A DNA stretch of 43,091 nt from Acidobacteriota bacterium (lineage in GTDB: Bacteria; Acidobacteriota; Polarisedimenticolia; Gp22-AA2; AA152), in NCBI GenBank assembly GCA_022616665.1, contig JAKEFJ010000195.1:1-43091 (forward strand), given 5' to 3'. The notes beneath the pieces are model-generated. The model was not told where the DNA came from, searched no databases, and worked only from the letters and a program-made list of their open reading frames with translations. Of the stretch, positions 1 to 7,069 are shown piece by piece. A program made the translations under genes and the position numbers. Within the stretch, counting starts at the first letter, position 1. Each line of letters opens with the position of its first letter.

Positions 1-77
1 CCCCTTTCTCGTTCGACTTGCATGTGTTAAGCACGCCGCCAGCGTTCGTTCTGAGCCAGGATCAAACTCTCCAGTTA
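1..77 (-). rRNA. rrs: 16S ribosomal RNA, 5' end only (partial)
   Basis: The reverse complement of this stretch carries the universal 5' start of 16S rRNA (AGAGTTTGATCCTGGCTCAG, positions 70-51), then the conserved GCTGGCGGCGTGCTTAACAC and CATGCAAGTCGAACG. The gene is read leftward and runs off the window. I placed the mature 5' end near 77 by analogy with the seven bases that precede AGAGTTTGAT in E. coli, so it is good to a few bases. The fragment fits Acidobacteriota or deltaproteobacteria-like lineages but is too short to place the organism. Confidence 0.96.
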
Positions 78-177
78 AAATCTCACGTTCTTGCGAACGA
101 GAAATCACCCAGACGCTTGATCCGTAACTTATTGCAAGGACTCAGCATAACTTGGGACGCACGCACGTCCTATTTAG

Positions 178-190
178 TTTTCAAAGAACA
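178..190 (-). promoter_or_regulatory. boxA-like antitermination site in the rRNA leader
   Basis: The minus strand reads TGTTCTTTGAAAA, close to the rRNA boxA consensus (TGCTCTTTAACAA in E. coli; TTCTTTGAAAACT-type leaders in many phyla). It sits between the rRNA promoter and the 16S 5' end, where boxA is expected to recruit NusB/S10 and NusA. NusA is encoded on the opposite strand within 1 kb. The motif is seen in the sequence; the function is inferred from its position. Confidence 0.7.
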
Positions 191-213
191 TCGTCTTTTT
201 TCGAGGGATTGCG

Positions 214-242
214 ATTGTAGGCAAAGCAGTTCCATGTGTCAA
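214..242 (-). promoter_or_regulatory. rRNA operon promoter, sigma-70 type
   Basis: On the minus strand a perfect -35 box TTGACA (242-237) is followed after exactly 17 bases by TACAAT (219-214), matching the -10 consensus at five of six bases. It lies about 140 bases upstream of the 16S 5' end and points into it. The T/A-rich stretch just upstream of the -35 box (243-252) could act as an UP element. Confidence 0.85.
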
Positions 243-267
243 GGCTTTTTTTGAGACCGACGCACTC

Positions 268-295
268 TTGATTTATGGCGCTTTTGTATTATAGG
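268..295 (+). promoter_or_regulatory. Candidate promoter of the rimP-nusA-infB operon
   Basis: TTGATT (268-273) and TATAGG (290-295) are separated by 16 bases and point toward rimP. Transcription would start near 302, only about 20 bases before the terminator-like hairpin at 321-345. The match is moderate, and no better plus-strand promoter is visible between the rRNA promoter and rimP. Confidence 0.5.
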
Positions 296-320
296 ATAAC
301 GCCGGCTTACGGGAAGAGAA

Positions 321-347
321 GTGGGCTGCACGGCGCCCACTTTTTTA
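321..347 (+). terminator. Terminator-like hairpin in the rimP leader
   Basis: GTGGGC (321-326) pairs with GCCCAC (335-340) across an 8-base loop and is followed at once by TTTTTTATTTT. This is a textbook intrinsic terminator, but it lies between the candidate operon promoter and rimP, and no gene ends here on the plus strand. A similar U-tailed hairpin precedes rimP in many Proteobacteria (the rimP-leader RNA motif), so it may be an attenuator or a conserved leader element. The stretch 78-412 holds no gene, only this leader and the divergent rRNA control region. Confidence 0.65.
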
Positions 348-412
348 TTTTGGACCCTAAAAATCCAATGGTCGCAGGTCCCTTAGGCTTCGGCTCGGAG
401 TTGATTGTGTCC

Positions 413-877
413 ATGCACAAGAGCGAAATCATGGCGAAAATCTCTCAGATCGGTGAGCGAGTAACCATGGGAATGGGGTTGGAAATCGTCAGCATTGACC
501 TGGAAAGGCAAAGAGGGGGTTGGTTCTTGAGGTTTTTCATCGATAAACCGGGCGGGGTGACCCTCGAGGACTGTCAGGCCGCCTCCAAGCAGTTAGGCGT
601 CGAACTGGACGTCGAGGACATCATCCCAGACCGGTACACGCTGGAGGTCTCCTCTCCAGGATTGGACCGCCCGCTGCGGACCGACGAAGATTTTCATCGC
701 TTCACCGGCAAACTTGCGGCTGTACACACGTTCGAGCCGATCCAGGGCCGCAGGCACTTTGTCGGCCTGCTCAGATCACTGGAGGCCGGGGTCGTGACGA
801 TCGTGGACGCCGAGGGTCGTCCCTGGGCAATACCTAGAAGCGCCATTTCAAAGGCCAGGCTCGAGGTGGAGTTTTAG
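413..877 (+). CDS. rimP: Ribosome maturation factor RimP
   Basis: RimP binds the free 30S subunit and helps its late assembly. The protein is about 154 residues, the usual length. The N-terminal alpha/beta domain includes the conserved VEDIIPDRYTLEVSSPGLDRPL stretch in two parts: DRYTLEVSSPG and LDRPLRT. The C-terminal half is an SH3-like barrel ending in the typical ISKARLEVEF. The ATG at 413 is chosen because the homologous region begins there. An in-frame GTG at 407 has better spacing from GGAG (397-400), so a start two codons earlier is possible. It is the first gene of the rimP-nusA-infB-ylxP-rbfA-truB run. Confidence 0.93.
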   Translation: MHKSEIMAKISQIGERVTMGMGLEIVSIDLERQRGGWFLRFFIDKPGGVTLEDCQAASKQLGVELDVEDIIPDRYTLEVSSPGLDRPLRTDEDFHRFTGKLAAVHTFEPIQGRRHFVGLLRSLEAGVVTIVDAEGRPWAIPRSAISKARLEVEF

Positions 878-917
878 AATCGGACTGCCTGCCTTCAATC
901 CAGGACCGAGGGAAAAC

Positions 918-2324
918 ATGAGCAGTGAAATTCTGCAAGCTATAGAACAGGTAGGACGGGAAAAAGGCATCGAAGTTGATGTCATCATCCGGGCTGTAGA
1001 GGATGCCTACGCGGCAGCTTCCAAGAAGTACTACCGGACGAAAGAGGAAATCGGCGCCCGCTTCAATCGTACTAGCGGAGCCTTGGAGGTGTTCGCCCGT
1101 AAGAAAGTGGTCGAGAGCGTCTCCAACCCTGATCTCGAGATTTCCTTGCGGGAGGCAGAGCAACTGAGTCCCGAAGCGAACTTGGAGTCGGTGCTGGAAA
1201 TCCCTCGACCTGTGGAAGGGTTGGGGCGCATCGCCGCTCAGGCGGCCAAGCAGATCATCTTCCAGAAAGTGCGGGAAGCGGAGCGTGAGAACATTTACAA
1301 GGAATACAGCAGCCGAATTGGTGAGCTGATCAACGGCTTTGTGAAGCGATTCGAGCGTGGCAGCATCATCGTTGACCTGGGAAAGACCGAGGCCGTCCTT
1401 CCCAAAAAGGAACAATCCAAGGCGGAACACTACAACCAAGCGGATCGGATTCGGGCCATCATCGTAGATGTTGATAAGAACGCGAAGGGGCCCCAGATCA
1501 TTCTGTCGCGCACCGACCCGCGCCTCCTGATCAAGCTCTTCGAAATGGAAGTGCCGGAAATCTACGACGGCACTGTGAAGATCGAGGTGGCGGTTCGTGA
1601 CGCCGGCGATCGAGCAAAAATCGCAGTGCGCTCCAAGGACAAGGACGTGGACCCCGTGGGTGCCTGCGTGGGTATGAAGGGATCGCGCGTCCAGGCTATC
1701 ATCCGTGAGTTAAGGGGCGAGAAGATCGACATTGTGCAATACTCCGAGGAAATAAGTGCCTTCGTCACCCATGCTCTCAACCCAGCGAGGATTAACCGGG
1801 TATCGATCGTCGATCTGGAGGGGAAGGTGCTGGAGGTCGTCGTGGATGACGACCAGCTCTCCTTAGCCATCGGGAAGAAGGGCCAAAATGTGCGGCTCGC
1901 CTCTCGCCTAGTTGGATGGCGAATAGACATCAAGAGCGAGCAGGACAAGAAGCGGGAAGTGGAAATGGAAATGGAGCGCATGGCTCGTGCCAATCGCCTA
2001 CTTGAGACCGCTGAAGATCTGAGTATTCGCTCCTTGGAGAAACTACATGATGCCGGCTTCACCACCATAGGCAGCGTGATCGCCGTAGGATTGGAAGGCT
2101 TGACGGCCGTCCCGTCGATCGGTCCAAAAACCGCCGAGAAGATCCTCCTGACGCTTCGGGAAGTGCTCGATGCTCCCCTTCCCGAGCCGGTCGAGGAAGA
2201 GCCCGCCGAGGCTCCGTCAGAGTTTTCTGATTCGGTGGTCGAGGCCGCTGCGGAAACTGCCACCATCTCCGTGGATGAGGGCGGTCCACCTACTGAAGAG
2301 GCTGCGGCGGCAGAAGAAGAATAG
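918..2324 (+). CDS. nusA: Transcription termination/antitermination protein NusA
   Basis: NusA binds RNA polymerase and nascent RNA and modulates pausing, termination and rRNA antitermination. Visible domains are an N-terminal RNAP-binding domain (about 1-125), an S1 domain (about 133-200, with GSIIVDLGKTEAVLPKKEQ), KH1 (about 225-290, with VGMKGSRVQAI), KH2 (about 300-345, with LAIGKKGQNVRLASRLVGW) and a C-terminal helix-hairpin-helix segment (VPSIGPKTAEKIL). An acidic Glu/Ala-rich tail follows. At 468 residues it lies between the short Bacillus form and the long E. coli form with two acidic repeats; only one HhH repeat is seen here. It starts 40 bases after rimP. Confidence 0.97.
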   Translation: MSSEILQAIEQVGREKGIEVDVIIRAVEDAYAAASKKYYRTKEEIGARFNRTSGALEVFARKKVVESVSNPDLEISLREAEQLSPEANLESVLEIPRPVEGLGRIAAQAAKQIIFQKVREAERENIYKEYSSRIGELINGFVKRFERGSIIVDLGKTEAVLPKKEQSKAEHYNQADRIRAIIVDVDKNAKGPQIILSRTDPRLLIKLFEMEVPEIYDGTVKIEVAVRDAGDRAKIAVRSKDKDVDPVGACVGMKGSRVQAIIRELRGEKIDIVQYSEEISAFVTHALNPARINRVSIVDLEGKVLEVVVDDDQLSLAIGKKGQNVRLASRLVGWRIDIKSEQDKKREVEMEMERMARANRLLETAEDLSIRSLEKLHDAGFTTIGSVIAVGLEGLTAVPSIGPKTAEKILLTLREVLDAPLPEPVEEEPAEAPSEFSDSVVEAAAETATISVDEGGPPTEEAAAAEEE

Positions 2325-2357
2325 GGTTTCGCGACCCGCGAGAGGGACCAAGAGAAT

Positions 2358-4727
2358 ATGGGGAAAATACGCGTTTATCAGTTCGCAAAGCTCCTGAGAA
2401 TCTCCAACGATGAGGCGGTGGATCTGCTTCGAAAAAGCGGCCTGGAGATTAAATCAAATCTGAGCAGCATTGACGAGGTTCTGGTCGAGAGATTTCAACA
2501 GAGGGTCGTCTCCGCTGCCAAAACTCAGGATGCCGCAGCGAAGAGCTCATCCGCGGCCAAGCCGGGCTCGGTCACGGGGACTGCCCCTGCGACAAAGACT
2601 GCCAAAGTCGCCCCTGCAGCAGTAAAAAAACTCTCGACAACCAAGGTCAAGCCGGCCCCCGTTCAGACGCAGAAGGGGCCAGCCACCGGCCCAACGAAGG
2701 TCGTGTCGCGAACTGTGCCAGCCGCGGCAAGCAAGACAGGTCGGGAATCTGCCGCGAAGCCAGTTCCCTCGGGGAGCCGGCCTGCTTCAGCCGCGCACCC
2801 CCCGACCTCCTCGCAGGCCCACGCAGTTTCCCGAACGACAGCCGCAGTGCCACCTACTGCCCCCTCAGGCGCGGTGCGCCCTCAGGCGGTCACTGCAGTT
2901 CCAGTCACACGACCGGTGGTCGTGTTGCCTCCGACCCCCGCGGTGCGACCCGCGCCAGTACCTCCCCCACCCATCAGAGACGTCGTGCTCACGGAAGGGG
3001 TTACCGTCAAGGAACTCTCGGAAAAGACGGAAGTCAAGTCCAAGGACATCATCAAGAAGCTCCTGGATCGTGGGATTCTAGCGACCATCAACCAACCCCT
3101 GGATATCGAGGCAGCCAAGCAGATTTGTCGGGATTTTGGATTCGAGGCCCGCATCATCTCTTTCGAAGACGACGCAATTCTCGAGCACCGCACGACGGCC
3201 CCCTCCCTCGGGATGAAGCCCCGGGATCCTGTCGTGACTATCATGGGGCATGTCGACCATGGCAAGACTTCCCTGCTGGATGCTATACGTGAGTCGAAGA
3301 TTACCGAACGGGAGCACGGCGGTATCACGCAGCATATCGGTGCCTATCATGTCCAGGTCAAGGGCCGAGGGATTACATTTATCGACACGCCGGGTCACGA
3401 GGCATTCACGCTCATGCGGTCCCGGGGTGCCCGGGTAACCGACGTGGTGGTGCTGGTCGTCGCCGCAGATGACGGTGTCATGCCCCAGACCGTCGAGGCC
3501 ATTGATCACGCCCGCGCCGCCGGCGTGCCCATCGTGGTCGCCATCAACAAGATCGACAAGCCGGGAGCGAATCTGGATCGGGTGAAAAAGGCGCTGTCCG
3601 ATCAAAACCTCCTGGTGGAAGACTGGGGCGGCGAAGTGGTAAGTGTGGCGATCTCCGCCAAACAGCGTCTTCATATCGACGATCTTCTGGATATGATCCT
3701 TCTGGTAGCCGATATAAACGACTTGAAGGCCGATCCAAACCTCCCGGCCACCGGCACGATTCTGGAAGCCAGGCTGGACCGAAATCGCGGTGCGGTTGCC
3801 ACCGTGCTCGTCCAAAATGGAACTCTTCGCGGGGGCGATGCTTTCATCGCCGGTGCTGTGAGCGGAAAAGTGCGTGCCATGCTGGATGATCGAGGGCGAA
3901 AGCTTCTGTCGGCGGTTCCCTCCATTCCTGTGGAGGTGCTGGGACTCCAAGCGGTCCCCCTGGCCGGAGACCGCTTTCAGGTCATCGAGGACGAAGTCAA
4001 AGCCCGTCAGATCGGAACATTTCGCCAATCCAAGCTCCGCCAGGAGTCGCTTGCAAAATCGTCGCGCCTCTCCCTGGAACATCTCTTCCAGCAAATCAAG
4101 GAGGGTTCCATCAAGGAGCTCCCCATCGTGGTGAAAGCAGATGTCCAGGGGTCGGTGGAGGTGCTGGCGAAAAGCCTCAATGACCTCGCCACCGATCAGG
4201 TGAAAGTCCGCCTCATTCACACCGGAACCGGTGCAATCTCCGAGACTGACGTGCTGCTGGCGTCGGCGAGCAATGCCGTCATCATCGGTTTCAGCGTTCG
4301 GCCCGACCGGTCTGCCGCCGAGCTGGCCGAAAAAGAGAAGGTGGATATCCGGCTCCACACGGTAATTTACGAAATCCACGACGAGATCAAGAACGCCATG
4401 GTGGGGCTTCTCGAGCCGAAGGTCAGTGAGCAGTACCTGGGGCGGGCGGAGGTCCGGAACACCTTCAAGATACCCAAGGTGGGCACCGTTGCGGGTACCT
4501 ACGTCGTGGACGGCAAGCTGCTCCGCGGGTCCCAGATCCGGCTCCTTCGGAACAACGTCATCGTCCACCAGGGCCGGATGGCTTCCCTGCGACGATTCAA
4601 AGAGGACGTCGGGGAGGTCAAGTCCGGATACGAGTGCGGCATCGGCCTCGAGCGATTCAACGATATCAAGGTCGGGGACATCATCGAGGCGTTCAAACTC
4701 GAGAAGGTGTATCAGAAAACCCTTTAG
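2358..4727 (+). CDS. infB: Translation initiation factor IF-2
   Basis: IF-2 is the GTPase that brings initiator fMet-tRNA to the 30S subunit and promotes 70S joining. Residues 1-50 form a first IF2_N domain ([18 protein letters not shown]). A low-complexity Ala/Pro/Lys/Thr linker of about 150 residues follows, then a second IF2_N-like segment ([20 protein letters not shown], about 215-265). The G domain has G1 GHVDHGKT, G3 DTPGHEAF and G4 NKID. Domains II, III and IV (fMet-tRNA binding) complete the 789 residues. ATG at 2358 begins at the conserved N-terminus, 33 bases after nusA. Confidence 0.97.
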   Translation: MGKIRVYQFAKLLRISNDEAVDLLRKSGLEIKSNLSSIDEVLVERFQQRVVSAAKTQDAAAKSSSAAKPGSVTGTAPATKTAKVAPAAVKKLSTTKVKPAPVQTQKGPATGPTKVVSRTVPAAASKTGRESAAKPVPSGSRPASAAHPPTSSQAHAVSRTTAAVPPTAPSGAVRPQAVTAVPVTRPVVVLPPTPAVRPAPVPPPPIRDVVLTEGVTVKELSEKTEVKSKDIIKKLLDRGILATINQPLDIEAAKQICRDFGFEARIISFEDDAILEHRTTAPSLGMKPRDPVVTIMGHVDHGKTSLLDAIRESKITEREHGGITQHIGAYHVQVKGRGITFIDTPGHEAFTLMRSRGARVTDVVVLVVAADDGVMPQTVEAIDHARAAGVPIVVAINKIDKPGANLDRVKKALSDQNLLVEDWGGEVVSVAISAKQRLHIDDLLDMILLVADINDLKADPNLPATGTILEARLDRNRGAVATVLVQNGTLRGGDAFIAGAVSGKVRAMLDDRGRKLLSAVPSIPVEVLGLQAVPLAGDRFQVIEDEVKARQIGTFRQSKLRQESLAKSSRLSLEHLFQQIKEGSIKELPIVVKADVQGSVEVLAKSLNDLATDQVKVRLIHTGTGAISETDVLLASASNAVIIGFSVRPDRSAAELAEKEKVDIRLHTVIYEIHDEIKNAMVGLLEPKVSEQYLGRAEVRNTFKIPKVGTVAGTYVVDGKLLRGSQIRLLRNNVIVHQGRMASLRRFKEDVGEVKSGYECGIGLERFNDIKVGDIIEAFKLEKVYQKTL

Positions 4728-4766
4728 GGCCCTGTGTGGCCCTCGGCCCGGCCCGTTGGATATCCG

Positions 4767-5051
4767 ATGAATGTCGGACTCTGCCTGGTGGAGATCCACC
4801 TCACAGGCTCTCACTCCCTCAAGGAGAAGCGGCGGGTGTTGCGCCGCCTCAAGGACCAGATTCGAGCGAAATTCAACATCGCCGTTGCTGAAGTGGACCA
4901 CCAGGATCTTTGGCAGCGTGCAACGCTGGGCATGGTGAGCATTTCCAACTCACAAGAACTCCTTGAGTCTTGCTTCCGCCAGATTCGGGGTATCCTCGAA
5001 CGGGAGGTGGAAGGCGACCTGGCGAGTTTCCACATCGAATACCTGACTTGA
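4767..5051 (+). CDS. YlxP-like DUF503 protein
   Basis: A small protein of 94 residues of the DUF503 family, which sits between infB and rbfA in many bacteria. The family hallmark SLKEKRRVLRRLKDQIR is present near residues 17-33, followed by FNIAVAEVDHQDLWQRA. The fold is a compact alpha/beta domain, and its biochemical role is not established; the genomic company implies ribosome maturation or translation. I start it at ATG 4767, where homology begins; in-frame sequence upstream has no family similarity. It ends 7 bases before rbfA. Confidence 0.88.
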   Translation: MNVGLCLVEIHLTGSHSLKEKRRVLRRLKDQIRAKFNIAVAEVDHQDLWQRATLGMVSISNSQELLESCFRQIRGILEREVEGDLASFHIEYLT

Positions 5052-5058
5052 GGAAACC

Positions 5059-5421
5059 ATGGGTCACTCCCGGCGAGAGCGAGTGGCGGATGCGCTCCGC
5101 GAGGAAATCGCGGCGCTCCTGCGCAGCGACGTGCGAGACCCTCGCGTGGGATTCGTGACTCTCACCGAGGTTAAGGTCAGCCCCGATCTGTCCCACGCCC
5201 GGATTTTTGTCAGCGTCCTGGGATCCGAGGAAGAGCGCCGAGAGTCCCTCGACGCTCTGAATCGCGCCTCGAGCTTTCTCCAGCGGCAGATATTTCGTCG
5301 CCTCCGCCTGAAGAAGGCACTGTCACTGCTGTTCGAACACGATGACTCCGTGCAGTCCGGCAGCCGAATCGAGGAGCTCCTGCACCAGATCCACTCATCC
5401 GGCGAAAACGAGGAAGAATGA
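5059..5421 (+). CDS. rbfA: 30S ribosome-binding factor RbfA
   Basis: RbfA binds the 30S subunit near the 5' end of 16S rRNA and is needed for its final maturation. The 120-residue protein has the family KH-type layout: RRERVADALREEIAALL at the N-terminus, the conserved DPRVGFVTLTEVKVSPDLSH (about 32-51) and ARIFVSVLG, then a charged C-terminal tail. GAGGAA sits just upstream of the ATG. The last four bases overlap truB as ATGA, so the two are probably translationally coupled. Confidence 0.95.
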   Translation: MGHSRRERVADALREEIAALLRSDVRDPRVGFVTLTEVKVSPDLSHARIFVSVLGSEEERRESLDALNRASSFLQRQIFRRLRLKKALSLLFEHDDSVQSGSRIEELLHQIHSSGENEEE

Positions 5422-6338
5422 GCGTCAGCGGCGTCCTTCTCCTGGACAAGGAGGGAGGTCTCACCTCCCACGGTGTCGTGGAAAGGGTCCGGGAAATTCT
5501 TGGCCAGCAGCGAGTCGGCCATACGGGCACCCTCGATCCCATGGCAACGGGGTTACTCCCCCTTTGCCTGGGAAGGGCCACCCGGCTTTCCCAGTTTCTC
5601 ACCTCCTCGGACAAAACCTATGCGGGGACAATTCGGTTCGGAACTGCCACGGATACCCACGATCGCGAAGGGAAGCCGATGGGTCCTTCGAGGGAGGTGC
5701 GCTTTACCGAAGCGGAACTACGCCGGGCAGTCGCCGCTCTCACCGGTCCCATCATCCAGGTCCCGCCGATTTTCTCCGCCAAGAAGCACGGGGGAGTACC
5801 GCTTTACCGCTTCGCGAGAAAGAACCAGGAGGTTCCACGGGAACCCATACGAGTCACCATTCACTACCTGAACATTCTGGCGGTGCGCCAGGACGAGATC
5901 GATTTCGAAGTTAAGAGCTCCCCCGGCACCTATATTCGAGTCCTAGCCCACGATCTGGGTCAAATCCTGGGAACCGGAGCGCACCTCCATTCCCTCCGTA
6001 GGACGGCCTGTGGTGAGTTTCAGGTGTCCGACGCCCACTCCCTCAAAGGCCTCCGACAGATCGTCTCCGAGGGCGCCTTGGAACAGGTCCTCGTGCCCTT
6101 GGAGCGCGTCCCTCTGGGCTTCGGGACCGTGGTGGCCAACCGGCAGGGAATCCTGGCGGTGCGGAACGGGCGGATTCTTGGCATCCGGGAGATTCTGCCC
6201 TCCCGCTCCTGCCTTCTCGAGGGGCAGTGCCGAGTGGAGAGCGAAGCCGGCGAGCTGCTCGCCATAGGGAGAGTGTTGAAGCCTGAGGGCAACGAAGTTC
6301 CCATCGTGCAGCCACAAATTGTCTTTCCACCCGAGTAG
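5418..6338 (+). CDS. truB: tRNA pseudouridine(55) synthase TruB
   Basis: TruB makes pseudouridine at position 55 in the T-loop of tRNAs. The N-terminus (SGVLLLDKEGGLTSH) and the catalytic motif GHTGTLDPMATGLLPLCLG (about 35-53, catalytic Asp within it) are intact. The YAGTIRFGTATDTHDREG stretch and the SSPGTYIRVLAHDLG motif (about 173-187) match the family. A C-terminal PUA-like segment follows. Length (306) is normal. It overlaps rbfA by 4 bases and is the last gene of this tight run; a 246-base gap follows. Confidence 0.96.
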   Translation: MSVSGVLLLDKEGGLTSHGVVERVREILGQQRVGHTGTLDPMATGLLPLCLGRATRLSQFLTSSDKTYAGTIRFGTATDTHDREGKPMGPSREVRFTEAELRRAVAALTGPIIQVPPIFSAKKHGGVPLYRFARKNQEVPREPIRVTIHYLNILAVRQDEIDFEVKSSPGTYIRVLAHDLGQILGTGAHLHSLRRTACGEFQVSDAHSLKGLRQIVSEGALEQVLVPLERVPLGFGTVVANRQGILAVRNGRILGIREILPSRSCLLEGQCRVESEAGELLAIGRVLKPEGNEVPIVQPQIVFPPE

Positions 6339-6460
6339 GCGGCATCGGCGAAGGATACCGTCATCTCACTTTTACAAGGCGAATCGGCGACCTTTAATTG
6401 GCCTGAGCGGGAGATCCACCCTTCCCTTTCAGAGAGTCTGCGAATGGCACCGACTTGGGG

Positions 6461-6489
6461 TTTACACTCGGCTGGGCCCTGTGTTACAG
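6461..6489 (+). promoter_or_regulatory. Weak candidate promoter upstream of rpsO
   Basis: In the 246-base gap between truB and rpsO, TTTACA (6461-6466) is followed after 17 bases by TTACAG (6484-6489), a poor -10 match. It lies about 95 bases before the rpsO start. Nothing else promoter-like or terminator-like stands out in 6339-6584. Confidence 0.3.
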
Positions 6490-6584
6490 TGTCGCAACCA
6501 TTTGCACTTGTCGACCGCTATTACTTCGCGGAATATCATCTTCCGAGCGGTCCATCGGCAGGTTGCCGTGACTAGGGGGAAGCA

Positions 6585-6854
6585 TTGAGCATTTTTAAGG
6601 ACCGGAAGGGCGAGATTATAGAATCGTACAAAACCCACCCCGGTGACACGGGCTCTCCCGAGGTCCAGGTGGCGCTGCTGAGTGAACGCATCGAGTACCT
6701 GACAGAGCACTTCAAGACCCATCGCAAAGATCACCACTCCCGCCGCGGCCTTCTGATGATGGTCGGCACGCGGCGCCGTCTCCTCGATTACCTGAAACGT
6801 ACCGACGCTGATCGCTATAAAGTGTTGATTAAGAGACTGGGCATCCGCAAATAG
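6585..6854 (+). CDS. rpsO: 30S ribosomal protein S15
   Basis: S15 is a primary 16S rRNA-binding protein of the small-subunit platform. At 89 residues it has the exact family length. The conserved blocks [40 protein letters not shown] and [10 protein letters not shown] are all present, with the final LIKRLGIRK. The start is TTG at 6585, set by a strong AGGGGGA (6574-6580) five bases upstream; no ATG fits the conserved N-terminus. As in most bacteria it is followed by pnp. Confidence 0.97.
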   Translation: MSIFKDRKGEIIESYKTHPGDTGSPEVQVALLSERIEYLTEHFKTHRKDHHSRRGLLMMVGTRRRLLDYLKRTDADRYKVLIKRLGIRK

Positions 6855-6909
6855 GTCCCGGGGTTCGTGCCGCGATCCGAGCTGGGCAGAAGGATGGAAG
6901 TTCCCGAAC

Positions 6910-6966
6910 AATTAAGGGTTTTCCTCTGGCATTATTCCTTATCATCCTTGAATTTCACCCTTAATT
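6910..6966 (+). repeat. 10-bp perfect inverted repeat in the rpsO-pnp gap
   Basis: AATTAAGGGT (6910-6919) is repeated inverted as ACCCTTAATT (6957-6966) with 37 bases between the arms. It could fold as a long-looped stem in the transcript leading into pnp. In E. coli the pnp leader also holds a stem that RNase III cuts for PNPase autoregulation; equivalence here is inference. No U-tract follows, so it is not a simple terminator. Confidence 0.55.
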
Positions 6967-7069
6967 CTTGAGCACTTCTCCCCCTTCTTCCCGCTCCTGC
7001 TGCAGACCGGCTCTCGAGGACTCTTCCAAGGGTGCCCCCCACCCCACAAGCTACTAAGGAGGTCGCAAG

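Noticed and set aside
18-254. 78-codon frame over the 16S start and leader
   Set aside because: It reads through rRNA and the rRNA promoter; no protein similarity.
3078-4901. 607-codon open frame antisense to infB
   Set aside because: It mirrors infB codon use in a GC-rich gene, has no recognisable domains or ribosome-binding site, and infB is certain on the other strand.
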